Shown piece by piece: positions 49,416 to 58,481 of a stretch of 64,000 nt of DNA; positions within the stretch are counted from its first letter, which is position 1, and each line of letters begins with the position of its first letter. The translations under genes and the position numbers were made by a program. The notes under the pieces are model-generated. The model had not been told where the DNA came from, did not search any database, and was given only the letters and a program-made list of their open reading frames with translations. The stretch spans positions 558,001 to 622,000 of the forward strand of contig LVZA01000001.1 in assembly GCA_023101505.1 (NCBI GenBank). Reading direction: 5' to 3'. The DNA is from Pasteurellaceae bacterium Pebbles2 (GTDB lineage Bacteria; Pseudomonadota; Gammaproteobacteria; Enterobacterales; Pasteurellaceae).

Positions 49416-49555
49416 AGTAAATCCTTGTAAATAAACAAACAAAACTTGTTACGTTTAAACCCAGAGCTGCAGGCAGAGTGGGTTGGCTTTAGGATACGCC
49501 AAAATGAAAAAAAATTCAAAAATTTAACCGCAGTTTTAGATAAATTGAAGAAACT

Positions 49556-49801
49556 TTATTTTTTACCTAATTGTTTTAATCTTTCTTCGGACAACATTCC
49601 TTTCTTAAAAAAATCATAGTTATTGTAGGCACGTTTTACTACTTCACAAAATTCAAAATCTTTGATTTTTCCACTTCTACAATCATTTAAATCCTTATCT
49701 AATTTAGGCTTATCTTGAAGATAATCATAAACAGTATATTGTTTTTCACTACAAGCAGATAACATTAAAGAACAAAAAGCAATCAAAATAATTTTTTTCA
49801 T
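49556..49801 (-). CDS. EexN-like small lipoprotein, copy 1
   Basis: 81-residue lipoprotein (lipobox LSAC, mature part about 65 residues) resembling the EexN family of plasmid entry-exclusion lipoproteins. The TVYDYLQDKPKLDKDLNDC stretch followed by a second Cys (FEFCEVVKRAYNNYD) is the usual EexN pattern of two cysteines around a Lys/Asp-rich helix. The C-terminal segment (FFKKGMLSEERLKQLGKK) differs from the other copy. No conjugation genes are nearby, so entry exclusion is only a family-based guess. Confidence 0.75.
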   Translation of the reverse strand: MKKIILIAFCSLMLSACSEKQYTVYDYLQDKPKLDKDLNDCRSGKIKDFEFCEVVKRAYNNYDFFKKGMLSEERLKQLGKK

Positions 49802-49834
49802 TTTTCACACCTCAGTTAATTTTTAGGAAGGGAT

Positions 49835-49876
49835 TGGTTGTTATGTCAATAACAACCAACAAGAGTGTACACTCTT
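49835..49876 (-). promoter_or_regulatory. Shared 42-bp element, copy A
   Basis: Contains the hairpin arms GGTTGTTAT / ATAACAACC and the perfect palindrome AAGAGTGTACACTCTT. On the minus strand TTGACA lies within it, directed at EexN-like copy 1. The same design occurs at 50238, 58296 and 58338. Confidence 0.6.
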
Positions 49877-49958
49877 TGAAATGCTTGTTTTTTATACACA
49901 CTTGACATTTAAATATGATGAAAAATTTAACCGCAGTTTTAGATAAATTGAAGAAACT

Positions 49959-50204
49959 TTATTTTTTACCAAGTTTTTTTAAATAATCTTCGGATAGTAA
50001 CCCGTCCTTAAAAAAATCATATTCATTATAGGCACTTTTTACTACTTCACAAAATTCAAAATCTTTGATTTTTCCACTTATACAATCATTTAAATCTTTA
50101 TCTAATTTAGGCTTATCTTGAAGATAATCATAAACAGTATATTGTTTTTCACCACAAGCAGATAACATTAAAGAACAAAAAGCAATCAAAATAATTTTTT
50201 TCAT
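49959..50204 (-). CDS. EexN-like small lipoprotein, copy 2
   Basis: Second copy of the 81-residue lipoprotein, with the same lipobox (LSAC) and the two conserved cysteines (DLNDC, FEFC). Compared with copy 1 it changes Ser to Gly just after the lipid Cys, Arg to Ile after the second Cys, and most of the C-terminal tail (DFFKDGLLSEDYLKKLGKK). The frame is intact, and changes cluster where the protein would be exposed if this is a surface lipoprotein. It arose by the 403-bp duplication. Confidence 0.75.
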   Translation of the reverse strand: MKKIILIAFCSLMLSACGEKQYTVYDYLQDKPKLDKDLNDCISGKIKDFEFCEVVKSAYNEYDFFKDGLLSEDYLKKLGKK

Positions 50205-50237
50205 TTTTCACACCTCAGTTAATTTTTAGGAAGGGAT

Positions 50238-50279
50238 TGGTTGTTATGTCAATAACAACCAACAAGAGTGTACACTCTT
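50238..50279 (-). promoter_or_regulatory. Shared 42-bp element, copy B
   Basis: Identical to copy A, carried along by the tandem duplication, upstream of EexN-like copy 2. Confidence 0.6.
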
Positions 50280-50511
50280 TGAAATGCTTGTTTTTTATAC
50301 ACACTTGACATTTAAATATGATGAAAAATTTAACCGCAGTTTAAGTAAAAAATAATGCCGAGAATTGTTGATTTTGGCTATTGCTAAATCTATTTTTGTG
50401 ATCTCCATTCCAAAACTGCGGTGAAAAAATGGTGAATTTTTTGCATTTCATTAACAGTAATCAGGTTGAAATTATTCAACAATTCTATTATTCGTTTAAA
50501 AAGGAAAATCT
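50280..50511. other. Divergent region between the duplicated lipoproteins and comE1
   Basis: Holds the third start of the 403-bp repeat, one AACTGCGGT variant uptake site (near 50425) and AT-rich sequence before comE1. TGTGATCTCCATTCCA (from about 50396) has one good CRP half site and a poor second half; it could be the competence-regulon CRP site expected for comE1 but is not convincing. Confidence 0.35.
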
Positions 50512-50847
50512 ATGAAATTGTTAAAAACCTTATTCGGCGTGTTTTTATTGAGTGGCGTGATGTTTAGCACAAATGCGTTGGCTGAAACTGCGCCCGCCAA
50601 TACACAAGCTGAACCATCGCCAGTGGCTGCGACGCAAGCGGTCGTTGTCGGTGATAAATTAAATATCAACACCGCAACAGCGGAGCAAATTCAGCATTCG
50701 TTAATTGGTATTGGGGCGAAAAAAGCGGAAGCGGTGGTGCAATATCGGGAAAAACACGGTGCATTTACGGCGGTGGAACAGTTGTTGGAAGTGCAAGGCA
50801 TCGGCAAAGCGACACTTGAGAAAAATCGAGATCGTATTGTGTTTTAA
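50512..50847 (+). CDS. comE1: ComE1/ComEA-like helix-hairpin-helix DNA-binding protein
   Basis: Small periplasmic DNA-binding protein that in H. influenzae helps pull transforming DNA across the outer membrane. The 111-residue product has a Sec signal peptide (cleavage near ALAET), a short Ala/Pro-rich spacer, then the ComEA domain [11 protein letters not shown]...[40 protein letters not shown] with both HhH motifs. Residues LIGIG in the first hairpin are slightly unusual but the spacing is right. It fits an organism rich in uptake signals. AAAAGGAAAA precedes the ATG. Confidence 0.92.
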   Translation: MKLLKTLFGVFLLSGVMFSTNALAETAPANTQAEPSPVAATQAVVVGDKLNINTATAEQIQHSLIGIGAKKAEAVVQYREKHGAFTAVEQLLEVQGIGKATLEKNRDRIVF

Positions 50848-50893
50848 AATAAGGGGCTGACGTAGATTAGCCCCAACTAAAATCCAAAATAAA

Positions 50894-50915
50894 ACCAGCT
50901 TAAATGCTGGCTTTA
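50894..50915 (-). terminator. Terminator of the lipoprotein gene at 51 kb
   Basis: On the minus strand AAAGCCAGC-ATTTAA-GCTGGTTTT is a short GC stem followed by T-rich sequence, 18 bases past the stop. Confidence 0.65.
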
Positions 50916-50933
50916 TGTTGTGTGGCGATTCAA

Positions 50934-51323
50934 TTATTTTTGGAAACCACGGAAAGAATAAACATTTGGCTGATCCGTTACTGGGATAGGGCCGATCAAT
51001 GTCGCACTTTTTAGCTTGCCTAAACGCTCTAATTGCTCGTTTGTGATCTTATCCGCTGGCGTACGCATACGGTAAATTTTGTTATCAGAGCTATAAAAAC
51101 TTAAGTACACATAATCTTTGCCATCAACAAATCTGGTTTCGTGGGTCATATGTGTCAAATTGTCCACTTTTACTGGACGAGTCAAGCTTGATAAACTGTC
51201 ATTGATTGCTGAACTTAATTGACCTTGTAGGGCATCTAATACGCTGGTGTTGTCGCTACCTGCACAGCCTGTCATCAAAAATGCAGCCACAATAACCGCA
51301 GCAAGAGATTTTGCTTTTTTCAT
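50934..51323 (-). CDS. Lipoprotein of unknown function
   Basis: 129-residue lipoprotein with signal peptide MKKAKSLAAVIVAAFLMTGC (lipobox MTGC). The mature protein of about 110 residues starts with a Ser/Asp-rich linker and contains a beta-strand-like YVYLSFYSSDNKIYRMRTPA segment and a closing NVYSFRGFQK. I do not recognise a family. TAGGAAAA before 51323 sets the start; the upstream ATG at 51356 has no signal-peptide logic. It lies between comE1 (divergent) and purN. Confidence 0.7.
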   Translation of the reverse strand: MKKAKSLAAVIVAAFLMTGCAGSDNTSVLDALQGQLSSAINDSLSSLTRPVKVDNLTHMTHETRFVDGKDYVYLSFYSSDNKIYRMRTPADKITNEQLERLGKLKSATLIGPIPVTDQPNVYSFRGFQK

Positions 51324-51480
51324 AAATATTTTCCTAATAAAAAGATGCTTTAACACATCATACCTAAATACATCATTAAAGCTAATCGCTTAAACGATCG
51401 CTAAATTCTAGCATAAAACGATTCAATACTTTCGACAACTTCAGTTAGGTATTGTTCATTTTTTTGTTTAAAGAATCAAT

Positions 51481-51510
51481 AAAAATGGCGGTTTTAACAC
51501 CGCACTTTTA
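51481..51510 (-). terminator. Imperfect uptake-signal hairpin after purN
   Basis: GCGGT-TTTAAC-ACCGC stem with partly matching A/T flanks, five bases past the purN stop; one arm is a full uptake signal. Confidence 0.5.
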
Positions 51511-51515
51511 CTCAA

Positions 51516-52154
51516 TTATTCACTAGCATAGCCACTGGCTGGCAACAGGTTGCCGTCGAGATAGGCTTTGCCGTCGATTTCTTTAAGGCGACCATCAACA
51601 AACCATTTCACCACTAAAGGGTAAATTTGCAGTTCTTGCACTCGCACACGTTTTTCTATGTCGCCGACGTTATCTTCGGGGAAAATCGGCACTTTTGCCT
51701 GCAACACCACTGCTCCACCGTCCATTTCTTCATTCACAAAATGCACAGTTACACCGTGTTCCGTTTCGCCTGCGTCAAGGGCACGTTGATAAGTGTCAAG
51801 CCCAGGGAATTTCGGCAATAAGGACGGGTGAATATTGAGAATTTTACCTGCAAAACGTTGGGTGAAACTGGCGGTCAAAATTTTCATATAACCTGCCAAC
51901 ACGATCAAATCAGCTGCTGTGCTTTCAATAAAATCGCCAATGGTTTGATCCATTGCTAGGTTGCTGGGGTAACTTTTACGCTCAAAAACTGCGGTGGGAA
52001 TTTTCGCATTTTTTGCACGCTCAAGCCCATAAGCATCGGGCTTATTGCTGATCACCGCACAAACTTCTGCGTGAATAAATTGATTTTGGCAGGCATCTAA
52101 AATCGCTTGTAAATTTGTGCCAGAGCCTGAAATTAATACGACAATTTTTTTCAT
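51516..52154 (-). CDS. purN: Phosphoribosylglycinamide formyltransferase PurN
   Basis: Transfers the formyl group from 10-formyl-tetrahydrofolate to GAR in purine synthesis. The 212-residue product (E. coli 212) starts MKKIVVLISGSGTNLQAI, with the catalytic Asn/His/Asp set in ILNIHPSLLPKFPG (Asn106, His108 region) and GVTVHFVNEEMDGG (Asp144 region). The start at 52154 gives this N-terminus. It is second gene of purM-purN, separated from purM by a hairpin. Confidence 0.97.
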   Translation of the reverse strand: MKKIVVLISGSGTNLQAILDACQNQFIHAEVCAVISNKPDAYGLERAKNAKIPTAVFERKSYPSNLAMDQTIGDFIESTAADLIVLAGYMKILTASFTQRFAGKILNIHPSLLPKFPGLDTYQRALDAGETEHGVTVHFVNEEMDGGAVVLQAKVPIFPEDNVGDIEKRVRVQELQIYPLVVKWFVDGRLKEIDGKAYLDGNLLPASGYASE

Positions 52155-52165
52155 AAATTCTTCAT

Positions 52166-52209
52166 TAAAAAAGCCCAATCCCAACATTGAGACGTGTCGG
52201 ATCAGGCTT
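52166..52209 (-). terminator. Terminator-like hairpin between purM and purN
   Basis: On the minus strand AAGCCTGATCC and GGATTGGGCTT pair (two G-T pairs inside) and are followed by six T's, 12 bases before the purN start. It may attenuate purN relative to purM. Confidence 0.6.
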
Positions 52210-52223
52210 ATTGAATATTAAAA

Positions 52224-53261
52224 TTAGCGAATGATAACTTGTTCTTCGCCTGCGTTTAATGGTTCAATTTGACCAATTAACCACGCATTTTCGCCTGCTG
52301 CACGCAACACGCTTAAGGCATTTTCCACTTCCGCTTGTGGTAAAGCAATCACCATACCCACGCCGCAGTTGAATGTGCGATACATTTCGTAGGTTTCGAT
52401 GTTGCCTTTTTCTTGCAACCATTTGAACACAGGTTGCCATTCCCAGCTGCTTTCGTCGATCACCGCTTTCACGTTATCAGGCAATACACGTGGGATATTT
52501 TCCCAGAAACCGCCGCCTGTTAAGTGAGCGATAGCGTGAACGTCGGCTTTTTCGATTAACTCAAGCACAGATTTCACATAGATTTTGGTCGGTGCAAGCA
52601 CTTGTTCTGCCAATGGACGACCTGCAAGTTGTTCTGTCGCTGGATTTACGCCTGCAACATCAATCACTTTACGCACTAAAGAATAGCCGTTTGAATGTGG
52701 GCCGCTTGAACCAAGCGCAATTAACGCATCGCCAGCTTGTACTTTGCTACCGTCAAGAATTTTTGATTTTTCTACCACACCTACGCAGAAACCTGCTAAA
52801 TCGTAGTCGCCAGCGTGATACATACCTGGCATTTCCGCTGTTTCACCGCCTACTAAAGCACAGCCCGATTGCACGCAACCTTCCGCAATGCCTTTTACTA
52901 CATCGCTTGCCACGTCAACCTCTAATTTACCTGTTGCGTAGTAATCTAAGAAGAACAACGGCTCTGCACCTTGCACCACCAAGTCATTCACGCACATCGC
53001 CACTAAATCGATACCGATGGTGTCGTGTTTTTTCAAGTCAATGGCTAAACGCAATTTAGTTCCCACGCCGTCTGTGCCTGAAACCAATACAGGTTCTTTG
53101 TATTTGGTTGGCAATGCACATAATGCCCCGAAACCGCCCAAACCACCGATTACTTCAGGGCGAGTGGTGCGCTTAACGTGCGGTTTAATGCGTTCAACTA
53201 ATTCATTGCCAGCGTTAATATCCACGCCTGCGTCTTTGTAACTTAATGATGTTTTGCTCAC
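52224..53261 (-). CDS. purM: AIR synthetase PurM
   Basis: Phosphoribosylformylglycinamidine cyclo-ligase of the purine pathway. The 345-residue product (E. coli 345) shows [15 protein letters not shown], the ATP/substrate loop [47 protein letters not shown] and GLGSSG-type [14 protein letters not shown], and [16 protein letters not shown]. Controlled by the PurR box and promoter just upstream. Confidence 0.98.
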   Translation of the reverse strand: MSKTSLSYKDAGVDINAGNELVERIKPHVKRTTRPEVIGGLGGFGALCALPTKYKEPVLVSGTDGVGTKLRLAIDLKKHDTIGIDLVAMCVNDLVVQGAEPLFFLDYYATGKLEVDVASDVVKGIAEGCVQSGCALVGGETAEMPGMYHAGDYDLAGFCVGVVEKSKILDGSKVQAGDALIALGSSGPHSNGYSLVRKVIDVAGVNPATEQLAGRPLAEQVLAPTKIYVKSVLELIEKADVHAIAHLTGGGFWENIPRVLPDNVKAVIDESSWEWQPVFKWLQEKGNIETYEMYRTFNCGVGMVIALPQAEVENALSVLRAAGENAWLIGQIEPLNAGEEQVIIR

Positions 53262-53304
53262 AGAGTTGTCCTTTTGGAAGTCAAAGAATTCAAAATTTGT
53301 GCGT

Positions 53305-53342
53305 ATTATACAAGGTTAAGCAAATGGCGTAAACGTTTGCGT
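53305..53342 (-). promoter_or_regulatory. purM promoter with overlapping PurR box
   Basis: On the minus strand ACGCAAACGTTTACGC (53327-53342) matches the PurR operator ACGCAAACGTTTGCGT at all but one position. The -35 TTTACG lies inside it, 17 bases before a perfect -10 TATAAT (53305-53310). Repression of purMN by PurR with hypoxanthine/guanine is expected. Confidence 0.88.
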
Positions 53343-53358
53343 GGGTTTATTTGTATAA

Positions 53359-56300
53359 TTATTCAAACTCCAATTCCACCGCACTTTCGCCGAGCATTTC
53401 AACTAATGCGGTTAATAATTCATCGGTAGGTTTGATATACCATTGCACGCCAAGTTTCAACAATGCACGTCCTTTCGGGCTGTCGTAATACACGTGGATT
53501 GGCATTGTGCCGCCACTAAAAGGCTCAAGCATTGCTTTGAATTGCTTGATAAACTGCGGTGTAATTTGCTCTTGTTTTAGGCTGATTGCTAAACTTTTGG
53601 CATAACGGCTACGAGCTTCGTCCAAGCTCATTAGCTCTCGCACCGACATTCGTAAACCGCCAGTAAAATCATCGTGGCTCACTTGCCCTGACACAATAAC
53701 AATATTGTCTTTTTGTAGATGATCGCCATATTTTTCTAGGGCTTCGGCGAATAAGGTAATATCCAGTTTTCCCGAACGATCATCAAGTGTGGCAACGCCA
53801 AGGCGGCTGCCTTTTTTAGTTACCGCAAAACGAGATGCCACAATTAAACCGCTGGCGGTGCTAACTTGCCCACGCTGATTTGGCACTAAATCTTTCAAAC
53901 GATTTCGGCTGTAATGAGAAAGCTCTTTTAAGTAGCGACTAATCGGGTGGCTGCTTAAATATAAGCCCAATGTTTCACGCTCGCCGTCGAGAATTTGTTT
54001 TTCTGTCCAGCGTGGCGTGTTGGCATATTTACGCTCCACATCTTCGTGGCTTTCGGTCAACACGCCAAACATATCCGCCTGTCCCATTTCTTCATCTTTG
54101 GCGAATTGGTTCGACGATTGCAACGCATCTTCTAAATTTTTTGCCAAGGCAGCACGGTGCGGCCCGAGCTTGTCGAATGCCCCTGACTTAATTAGGCTTT
54201 CAAAGGTGCGACGGTTAATCTGTTTTAAATCTACTCGAGCACAAAGATCGAATAAATCTTTAAAAATTCCACCGCACTCTCGAGCAGAAACCAAGGCTTC
54301 AATCGGCGATTCGCCCACGCCTTTAATCGCCCCAATGCCATACACAATTTCGCCGTTATCGTTCACGCTGAAATGATGTTTGCCACGGTTAATATCAGGC
54401 GGTGTAACGGTCAAGCCCATTCGCAAACATTCGTCGTACAAGCCGACAATTTTTTCGGTATTGTCCATTTCCGATGTCATTACCGCCGCCATAAATTCTG
54501 CTGGGAAATGTGCCTTAAGCCACAAGGTTTGATACGACACTAAGGCATACGCCGCCGAGTGCGATTTATTAAAGCCGTAGCCAGCGAATTTTTCTACCAA
54601 GTCGAAAATTTTCATCGCCAACTCGCCGCTAATACCTTTATTGATTGCCCCTTTTTCAAAAATTTCACGCTGTGCCGCCATTTCTTCAGGCTTTTTCTTA
54701 CCCATTGCACGACGTAATAAATCCGCACCACCTAGCGTATAACCCGCCAGTTCTTGTGCAATTTGCATTACTTGTTCTTGGTAAACGATAACGCCGTAAG
54801 TTGGCTCTAAAATCGGCTGTAAACATTCGTGCTGATATTCAGGATCGGGGTATGCCACAGGCTCATTGCCGTGTTTTCGGTCAATAAAGTTTTGCACCAT
54901 TCCTGACTCAAGCGGGCCTGGGCGGAATAATGCCACTAAAGCAATAATATCTTCAAAACAGTCAGGCTTCAGGCGTTTGATCAAGTCTTTCATTCCACGA
55001 GATTCCAGCTGGAAAACTGCCGTGGTTTCTGCGGCTAAAAGCACTTTAAAGGCTTCGGGATCGTCAAGGGGAATGCTTTCAATGCGAACTGGCGGCTTGC
55101 CCTCTTTTTCCATTCGGGCGTTAATCATTTCTAACGCCCATTTGATAATGGTGAGCGTGCGTAAACCTAAAAAGTCGAATTTTACTAAGCCTGCGTATTC
55201 CACGTCATTTTTATCAAAATGGGTAACTGGGTGTAGGCCCTCGCTGTCGCAATATAATGGTGAGAAATCGGTAATCAAACTTGGCGAAATCACCACGCCA
55301 CCAGCGTGTTTGCCTGCATTTCGAGTAACGCCTTCGAGCTTGCGAGCCATATCAATTAAGGCTTTAACTTCTTCATCGCTTTCATAAATTTCAGGCAATT
55401 TTGGCTCGGCATCAAAGGCTTTGGCAAGGGTCATACCTGGGTCGGGCGGCACTAATTTAGAAATGCGATCCACAAAACCATAAGGGTGTCCCAACACACG
55501 CCCTACATCTCGAATTACCGCTTTTGCCGCCATCGTACCAAAGGTGATAATCTGCGATACCGCTCCACGCCCGTAAGTTTCCGCCACGTGTTCGATTACA
55601 CGATCTCGTCCGTCCATACAAAAATCCACGTCGAAATCGGGCATTGATACACGTTCAGGATTTAAGAAACGTTCAAAAAGCAAATCGAATTCTAAAGGAT
55701 CTAAATCGGTGATTTTTAAGGCATAAGCCACCAAAGACCCCGCCCCTGAACCACGTCCAGGACCGACGGGAATATCGTTATCTTTCGACCATTGAATAAA
55801 TTCCATCACGATCAAAAAGTAACCTGGGAAACCCATTTGGTTAATTACGTCCAGCTCCACCTGCAAGCGGTCGTCATATTCCTTGCGTTTTTCTGACCGC
55901 ACTTTTGGATCAGGAAACAAAAATTCCAAGCGTTCTTCTAAGCCCTCTCGGGATTTTTTCACCAAAAATTCTTCTGTCGAAAGGTCGCCTGTCGGAAACT
56001 GCGGTAAAAAATATTCGCCTAATCGAATGGTTACATTGCAACGCTGTGCAATTTGCAAGGTATTCGCCAAGGCAGAAGGAATGTCAGCAAATAGCTCGCA
56101 CATTTCCTGCTCGCTACGAAAATATTGCTGCTCAGTATAAAGTTTTGGACGTTTGGGATCGTCTAAGGTGTAGCCGTCGTGAATGGCAACTCGAATTTCG
56201 TGGGCTTCAAAATCGTCCGATTTCAAAAAGCAAACATCATTGGTCGCCACCACAGGTAATTGATGTTTTTTGGCTAATTCTAATGTGGCGTGAATATAAC

Positions 56301-56835
56301 GTTCTTCATCGTGATGACCCACTCGAGCAAGGCTTAAATAAAAATGCTGTGGAAAAAATTCTTGATAAAATTGCACCGCACTTTCCGCTTCCGCCACGTT
56401 GCCTTTCAATAATTTTTGTCCCACATCGCCCAAGCGACCGCCTGAAAGCACGATAATCCCGTCCCGATGTTCCGCCAGCCATTGTTGATCAATATAAGGT
56501 ACATCATCATACCCACGCTGATAAGCCTTTGATAATAAAAGGGTAATATTTCGATAACCGTCGTTATTCTTCGCCAATAAGGTCAATTCAAATCGCTCAT
56601 CGCCACATAATTCACTTTTCACTAACACGTCCGCACCGATAATCGGCTTAATGCCCGAGCTCAACGCTTCGCCATAAAAACGCACTAAACCGCAAAAATT
56701 GGTGAAATCCGTCAACGCCATCGCCACCATATTTTCTTGAGCACAGGCTTTGATTAACGGCTTCACTTTGGCAATACCGTTAATCATCGAAAAATCACTA
56801 TGAGTACGCAGATGAACAAAACGTGGGGCTGACAT
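53359..56835 (-). CDS. dnaE: DNA polymerase III subunit alpha DnaE
   Basis: Catalytic subunit of the replicative polymerase. The 1158-residue product (E. coli 1160) has the N-terminal PHP domain ([19 protein letters not shown]), the palm with catalytic aspartates in [15 protein letters not shown] near 400 and the third in the [11 protein letters not shown] region near 555, the finger region with [15 protein letters not shown], the HhH region, an OB-fold ([18 protein letters not shown]) and a C-terminal tau-binding part. No frame damage. The start at 56835 has AAGAGA upstream. Here dnaE is single, between purM and unknown genes. Confidence 0.98.
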   Translation of the reverse strand: MSAPRFVHLRTHSDFSMINGIAKVKPLIKACAQENMVAMALTDFTNFCGLVRFYGEALSSGIKPIIGADVLVKSELCGDERFELTLLAKNNDGYRNITLLLSKAYQRGYDDVPYIDQQWLAEHRDGIIVLSGGRLGDVGQKLLKGNVAEAESAVQFYQEFFPQHFYLSLARVGHHDEERYIHATLELAKKHQLPVVATNDVCFLKSDDFEAHEIRVAIHDGYTLDDPKRPKLYTEQQYFRSEQEMCELFADIPSALANTLQIAQRCNVTIRLGEYFLPQFPTGDLSTEEFLVKKSREGLEERLEFLFPDPKVRSEKRKEYDDRLQVELDVINQMGFPGYFLIVMEFIQWSKDNDIPVGPGRGSGAGSLVAYALKITDLDPLEFDLLFERFLNPERVSMPDFDVDFCMDGRDRVIEHVAETYGRGAVSQIITFGTMAAKAVIRDVGRVLGHPYGFVDRISKLVPPDPGMTLAKAFDAEPKLPEIYESDEEVKALIDMARKLEGVTRNAGKHAGGVVISPSLITDFSPLYCDSEGLHPVTHFDKNDVEYAGLVKFDFLGLRTLTIIKWALEMINARMEKEGKPPVRIESIPLDDPEAFKVLLAAETTAVFQLESRGMKDLIKRLKPDCFEDIIALVALFRPGPLESGMVQNFIDRKHGNEPVAYPDPEYQHECLQPILEPTYGVIVYQEQVMQIAQELAGYTLGGADLLRRAMGKKKPEEMAAQREIFEKGAINKGISGELAMKIFDLVEKFAGYGFNKSHSAAYALVSYQTLWLKAHFPAEFMAAVMTSEMDNTEKIVGLYDECLRMGLTVTPPDINRGKHHFSVNDNGEIVYGIGAIKGVGESPIEALVSARECGGIFKDLFDLCARVDLKQINRRTFESLIKSGAFDKLGPHRAALAKNLEDALQSSNQFAKDEEMGQADMFGVLTESHEDVERKYANTPRWTEKQILDGERETLGLYLSSHPISRYLKELSHYSRNRLKDLVPNQRGQVSTASGLIVASRFAVTKKGSRLGVATLDDRSGKLDITLFAEALEKYGDHLQKDNIVIVSGQVSHDDFTGGLRMSVRELMSLDEARSRYAKSLAISLKQEQITPQFIKQFKAMLEPFSGGTMPIHVYYDSPKGRALLKLGVQWYIKPTDELLTALVEMLGESAVELEFE

Positions 56836-56904
56836 TAAAGATCTCTTATGAATAAATGGCTAAAAGTGCGGTCTATTTTACGTTAATTTTGCAGAAAATA
56901 AAAA

Positions 56905-56932
56905 TGCCGAGTATCACTCTCAGCATTTGTTA
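56905..56932. terminator. Weak hairpin between the unknown operon and dnaE
   Basis: AAATGCCGAGT and ACTCTCAGCATTT can pair imperfectly. It lies just past the stop of the unknown membrane protein gene and resembles the better hairpin at 58437-58463. Confidence 0.5.
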
Positions 56933-56955
56933 GTAAATTAAAAAGTAAACTAGCG

Positions 56956-57672
56956 TTATGAATTTTCCGCAATTTTAACGAGTTCTTCATCATTCTCTAC
57001 ATCGCTGCTCATCTCTACACTCGAACGACACGATGAAAGACAGAAGTTTTTCACAACATACACAAGCAACATAATGCCTAAAAATAGACACCACAAAGCC
57101 CAGCCGATCATAGATAAGCCTTTTTTCTGACCCGTTTTTGTATAGACTGTTTTGCTCTTATATCGTTTATCCTTTTGTTGGAAATACAGGAAAGCAGCAA
57201 ATATACAAAATAAAAATGAGATGAAGTTTAAGGTAAAACCGACTGCCAAAATTAACAAAATTAAAAACTTCGCTAAAATGCTTTCAATACTTGATAATCT
57301 AAATCTATTGGCAAGAAAACTCATCACGATACTCACAACCGCAATCACCATATAAAGATAAACAACATATTCAGGGTCAAACCAAGAATACTTTTGAGCG
57401 ATTAAATCTAAAGTTGCAATACCTTTATTTTGTTCTTCACCTGACCCTGCACTCCAACCTAAGCAAAATAAGATTACTGGAATAACAACGACAGTACTTA
57501 AGGTAATAAAAATATCAAATTTATTATTAAAAATAAAAAATTTTTGCTTAACCCCACGATATAGGCTAAATGCACTAATAACAGCCAATAGCCCTAATAC
57601 TATCATTGCATATTGCACTTCTGGAATTGAGAAAAATTCTACTGCTTGATTTGTAAAATTTTGTTCTGACAT
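56956..57672 (-). CDS. Six-helix membrane protein of unknown function
   Basis: I do not recognise this 238-residue protein. It has about six hydrophobic segments: near 17-36, 53-75, 102-122, two between 133 and 166 (AKFLILLILAVGFTLNF and SFLFCIFAAFLYF), and 187-210. A basic loop (QQKDKRYKSKTVYTKTGQKK) precedes the last helix, and the tail carries a Cys pair (FCLSSCRSS) and is acidic (DVENDEELVKI). It starts 2 bases after the stop of the secreted protein gene at 57675, so the two form an operon. Base composition is visibly more AT-rich than dnaE beside it. Confidence 0.7.
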   Translation of the reverse strand: MSEQNFTNQAVEFFSIPEVQYAMIVLGLLAVISAFSLYRGVKQKFFIFNNKFDIFITLSTVVVIPVILFCLGWSAGSGEEQNKGIATLDLIAQKYSWFDPEYVVYLYMVIAVVSIVMSFLANRFRLSSIESILAKFLILLILAVGFTLNFISFLFCIFAAFLYFQQKDKRYKSKTVYTKTGQKKGLSMIGWALWCLFLGIMLLVYVVKNFCLSSCRSSVEMSSDVENDEELVKIAENS

Positions 57673-57674
57673 AA

Positions 57675-58247
57675 TTATAAGCTATAGCCGTGGTTATTAA
57701 ATAGTTGAGTTTTAATTACTTTATCAAAAAATGACATTTTTCGATCACACTTTTGAAGAACTATACTTTTTTGTATATAAGTTCCACCACCAGATGTCAA
57801 AAAATCCTCTTTAGCCGATGCTTGTAATTCTTTGATTAAATTGTCAATATTCTTATCAGTAAGCTTAGCAGCAAGATCTTGCCAATATTTATCCCACCCT
57901 TCTTCTGTTGTGATCATATCTTTTATAAAAACCAAAAGAGATTTTTTTTCTTTTTTTGCTGTTAACTCATATAACCCTTTAAGGTTCTTGGTTCGTACAC
58001 AGGCTTCCAAATTATTCGCCAATATCTCCGCTTTCATCGCACTAAGATACATATCACTTGGGATGCCTGCACCATATTTTTTGTTTACCGCTGATGCTAA
58101 TGTATCAAAATACTGCTGTTCACCAATTCCAACAATATACATAGCAGCATCTGAAACAGTTTGTTCGAGAAACTCATCAAAAACATCTGCCTGAGATGGC
58201 AATGCGACAGATAACCCTAATGCTGCGATTAACATTGATTTTTTCAT
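57675..58247 (-). CDS. Secreted protein of unknown function
   Basis: I do not recognise this 190-residue protein. A Sec signal peptide (MKKSMLIAALGLSVALPSQA) is followed by a mostly helical, Lys-rich mature part of about 170 residues with two cysteines (EACVRT near 83, LQKCDRK near 168) that could form a disulphide. There is no lipobox. It is the first gene of a two-gene operon with a membrane protein, and its promoter region holds two tandem copies of the same 42-bp element found before the EexN-like genes. Hypothetical role: periplasmic partner of the membrane protein. Confidence 0.7.
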   Translation of the reverse strand: MKKSMLIAALGLSVALPSQADVFDEFLEQTVSDAAMYIVGIGEQQYFDTLASAVNKKYGAGIPSDMYLSAMKAEILANNLEACVRTKNLKGLYELTAKKEKKSLLVFIKDMITTEEGWDKYWQDLAAKLTDKNIDNLIKELQASAKEDFLTSGGGTYIQKSIVLQKCDRKMSFFDKVIKTQLFNNHGYSL

Positions 58248-58295
58248 TTTAAAATCCTTATAAGATCCCTATAAAATAATTTGCAAGACTGTTTT

Positions 58296-58379
58296 GTTCG
58301 TTATATCAATAACGAACAACGGGAGTATACTTTCTTTATTCGTTGTGTCAATAACTAACAACGAGAGTATACTTTCTTG
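58296..58379 (-). promoter_or_regulatory. Two tandem copies of the shared 42-bp element, with promoter
   Basis: Copies at 58296-58337 and 58338-58379 share the layout of copies A and B: TTCGTTATATCAATAACGAA-type hairpin and GAGTATACTTTCTT. On the minus strand TTGACA (58346-58351) of one copy and TATACT (58324-58329) of the next are 16 bases apart, a good sigma70 promoter formed only because the copies are in tandem. Confidence 0.65.
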
Positions 58380-58436
58380 CGAAATTTCAGTTTTTTACAC
58401 CGCAGTTTTGTGGCAATTCTAAAAACTAGAAAACAA

Positions 58437-58463
58437 AAATGCCGAGCATTAAACTCGGCATTT
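58437..58463 (-). terminator. Terminator of the MetE-like gene
   Basis: AAATGCCGAG pairs perfectly with CTCGGCATTT around CATTAAA, 18 bases past the stop at 58482, followed by T-rich sequence on the minus strand. Confidence 0.85.
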
Positions 58464-58481
58464 GCAAATCAATTTGAAGCT

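Larger units (their letters stand above)
49518..50323. repeat. 403-bp tandem duplication carrying two EexN-like genes
   Basis: Units 49518-49920 and 49921-50323 are the same length and begin AAAAATTTAACCGCAG; a third copy of that start follows at 50324. Upstream non-coding parts and the first two thirds of the genes are almost identical, while the last 25 or so codons of each gene differ strongly. Confidence 0.9.

Noticed and set aside
49556-50204. Toxin-antitoxin pair from two adjacent small genes
   Set aside because: Both genes encode lipoproteins of the same family produced by duplication, not a toxin with an antidote.
54866-55387. 173-codon open frame antisense to dnaE
   Set aside because: Same reason: overlaps an intact essential gene and looks non-coding.
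55905-56456. 183-codon open frame antisense to dnaE
   Set aside because: Shadow of the real gene; no ribosome site, no recognisable protein features, and composition dictated by dnaE codons.
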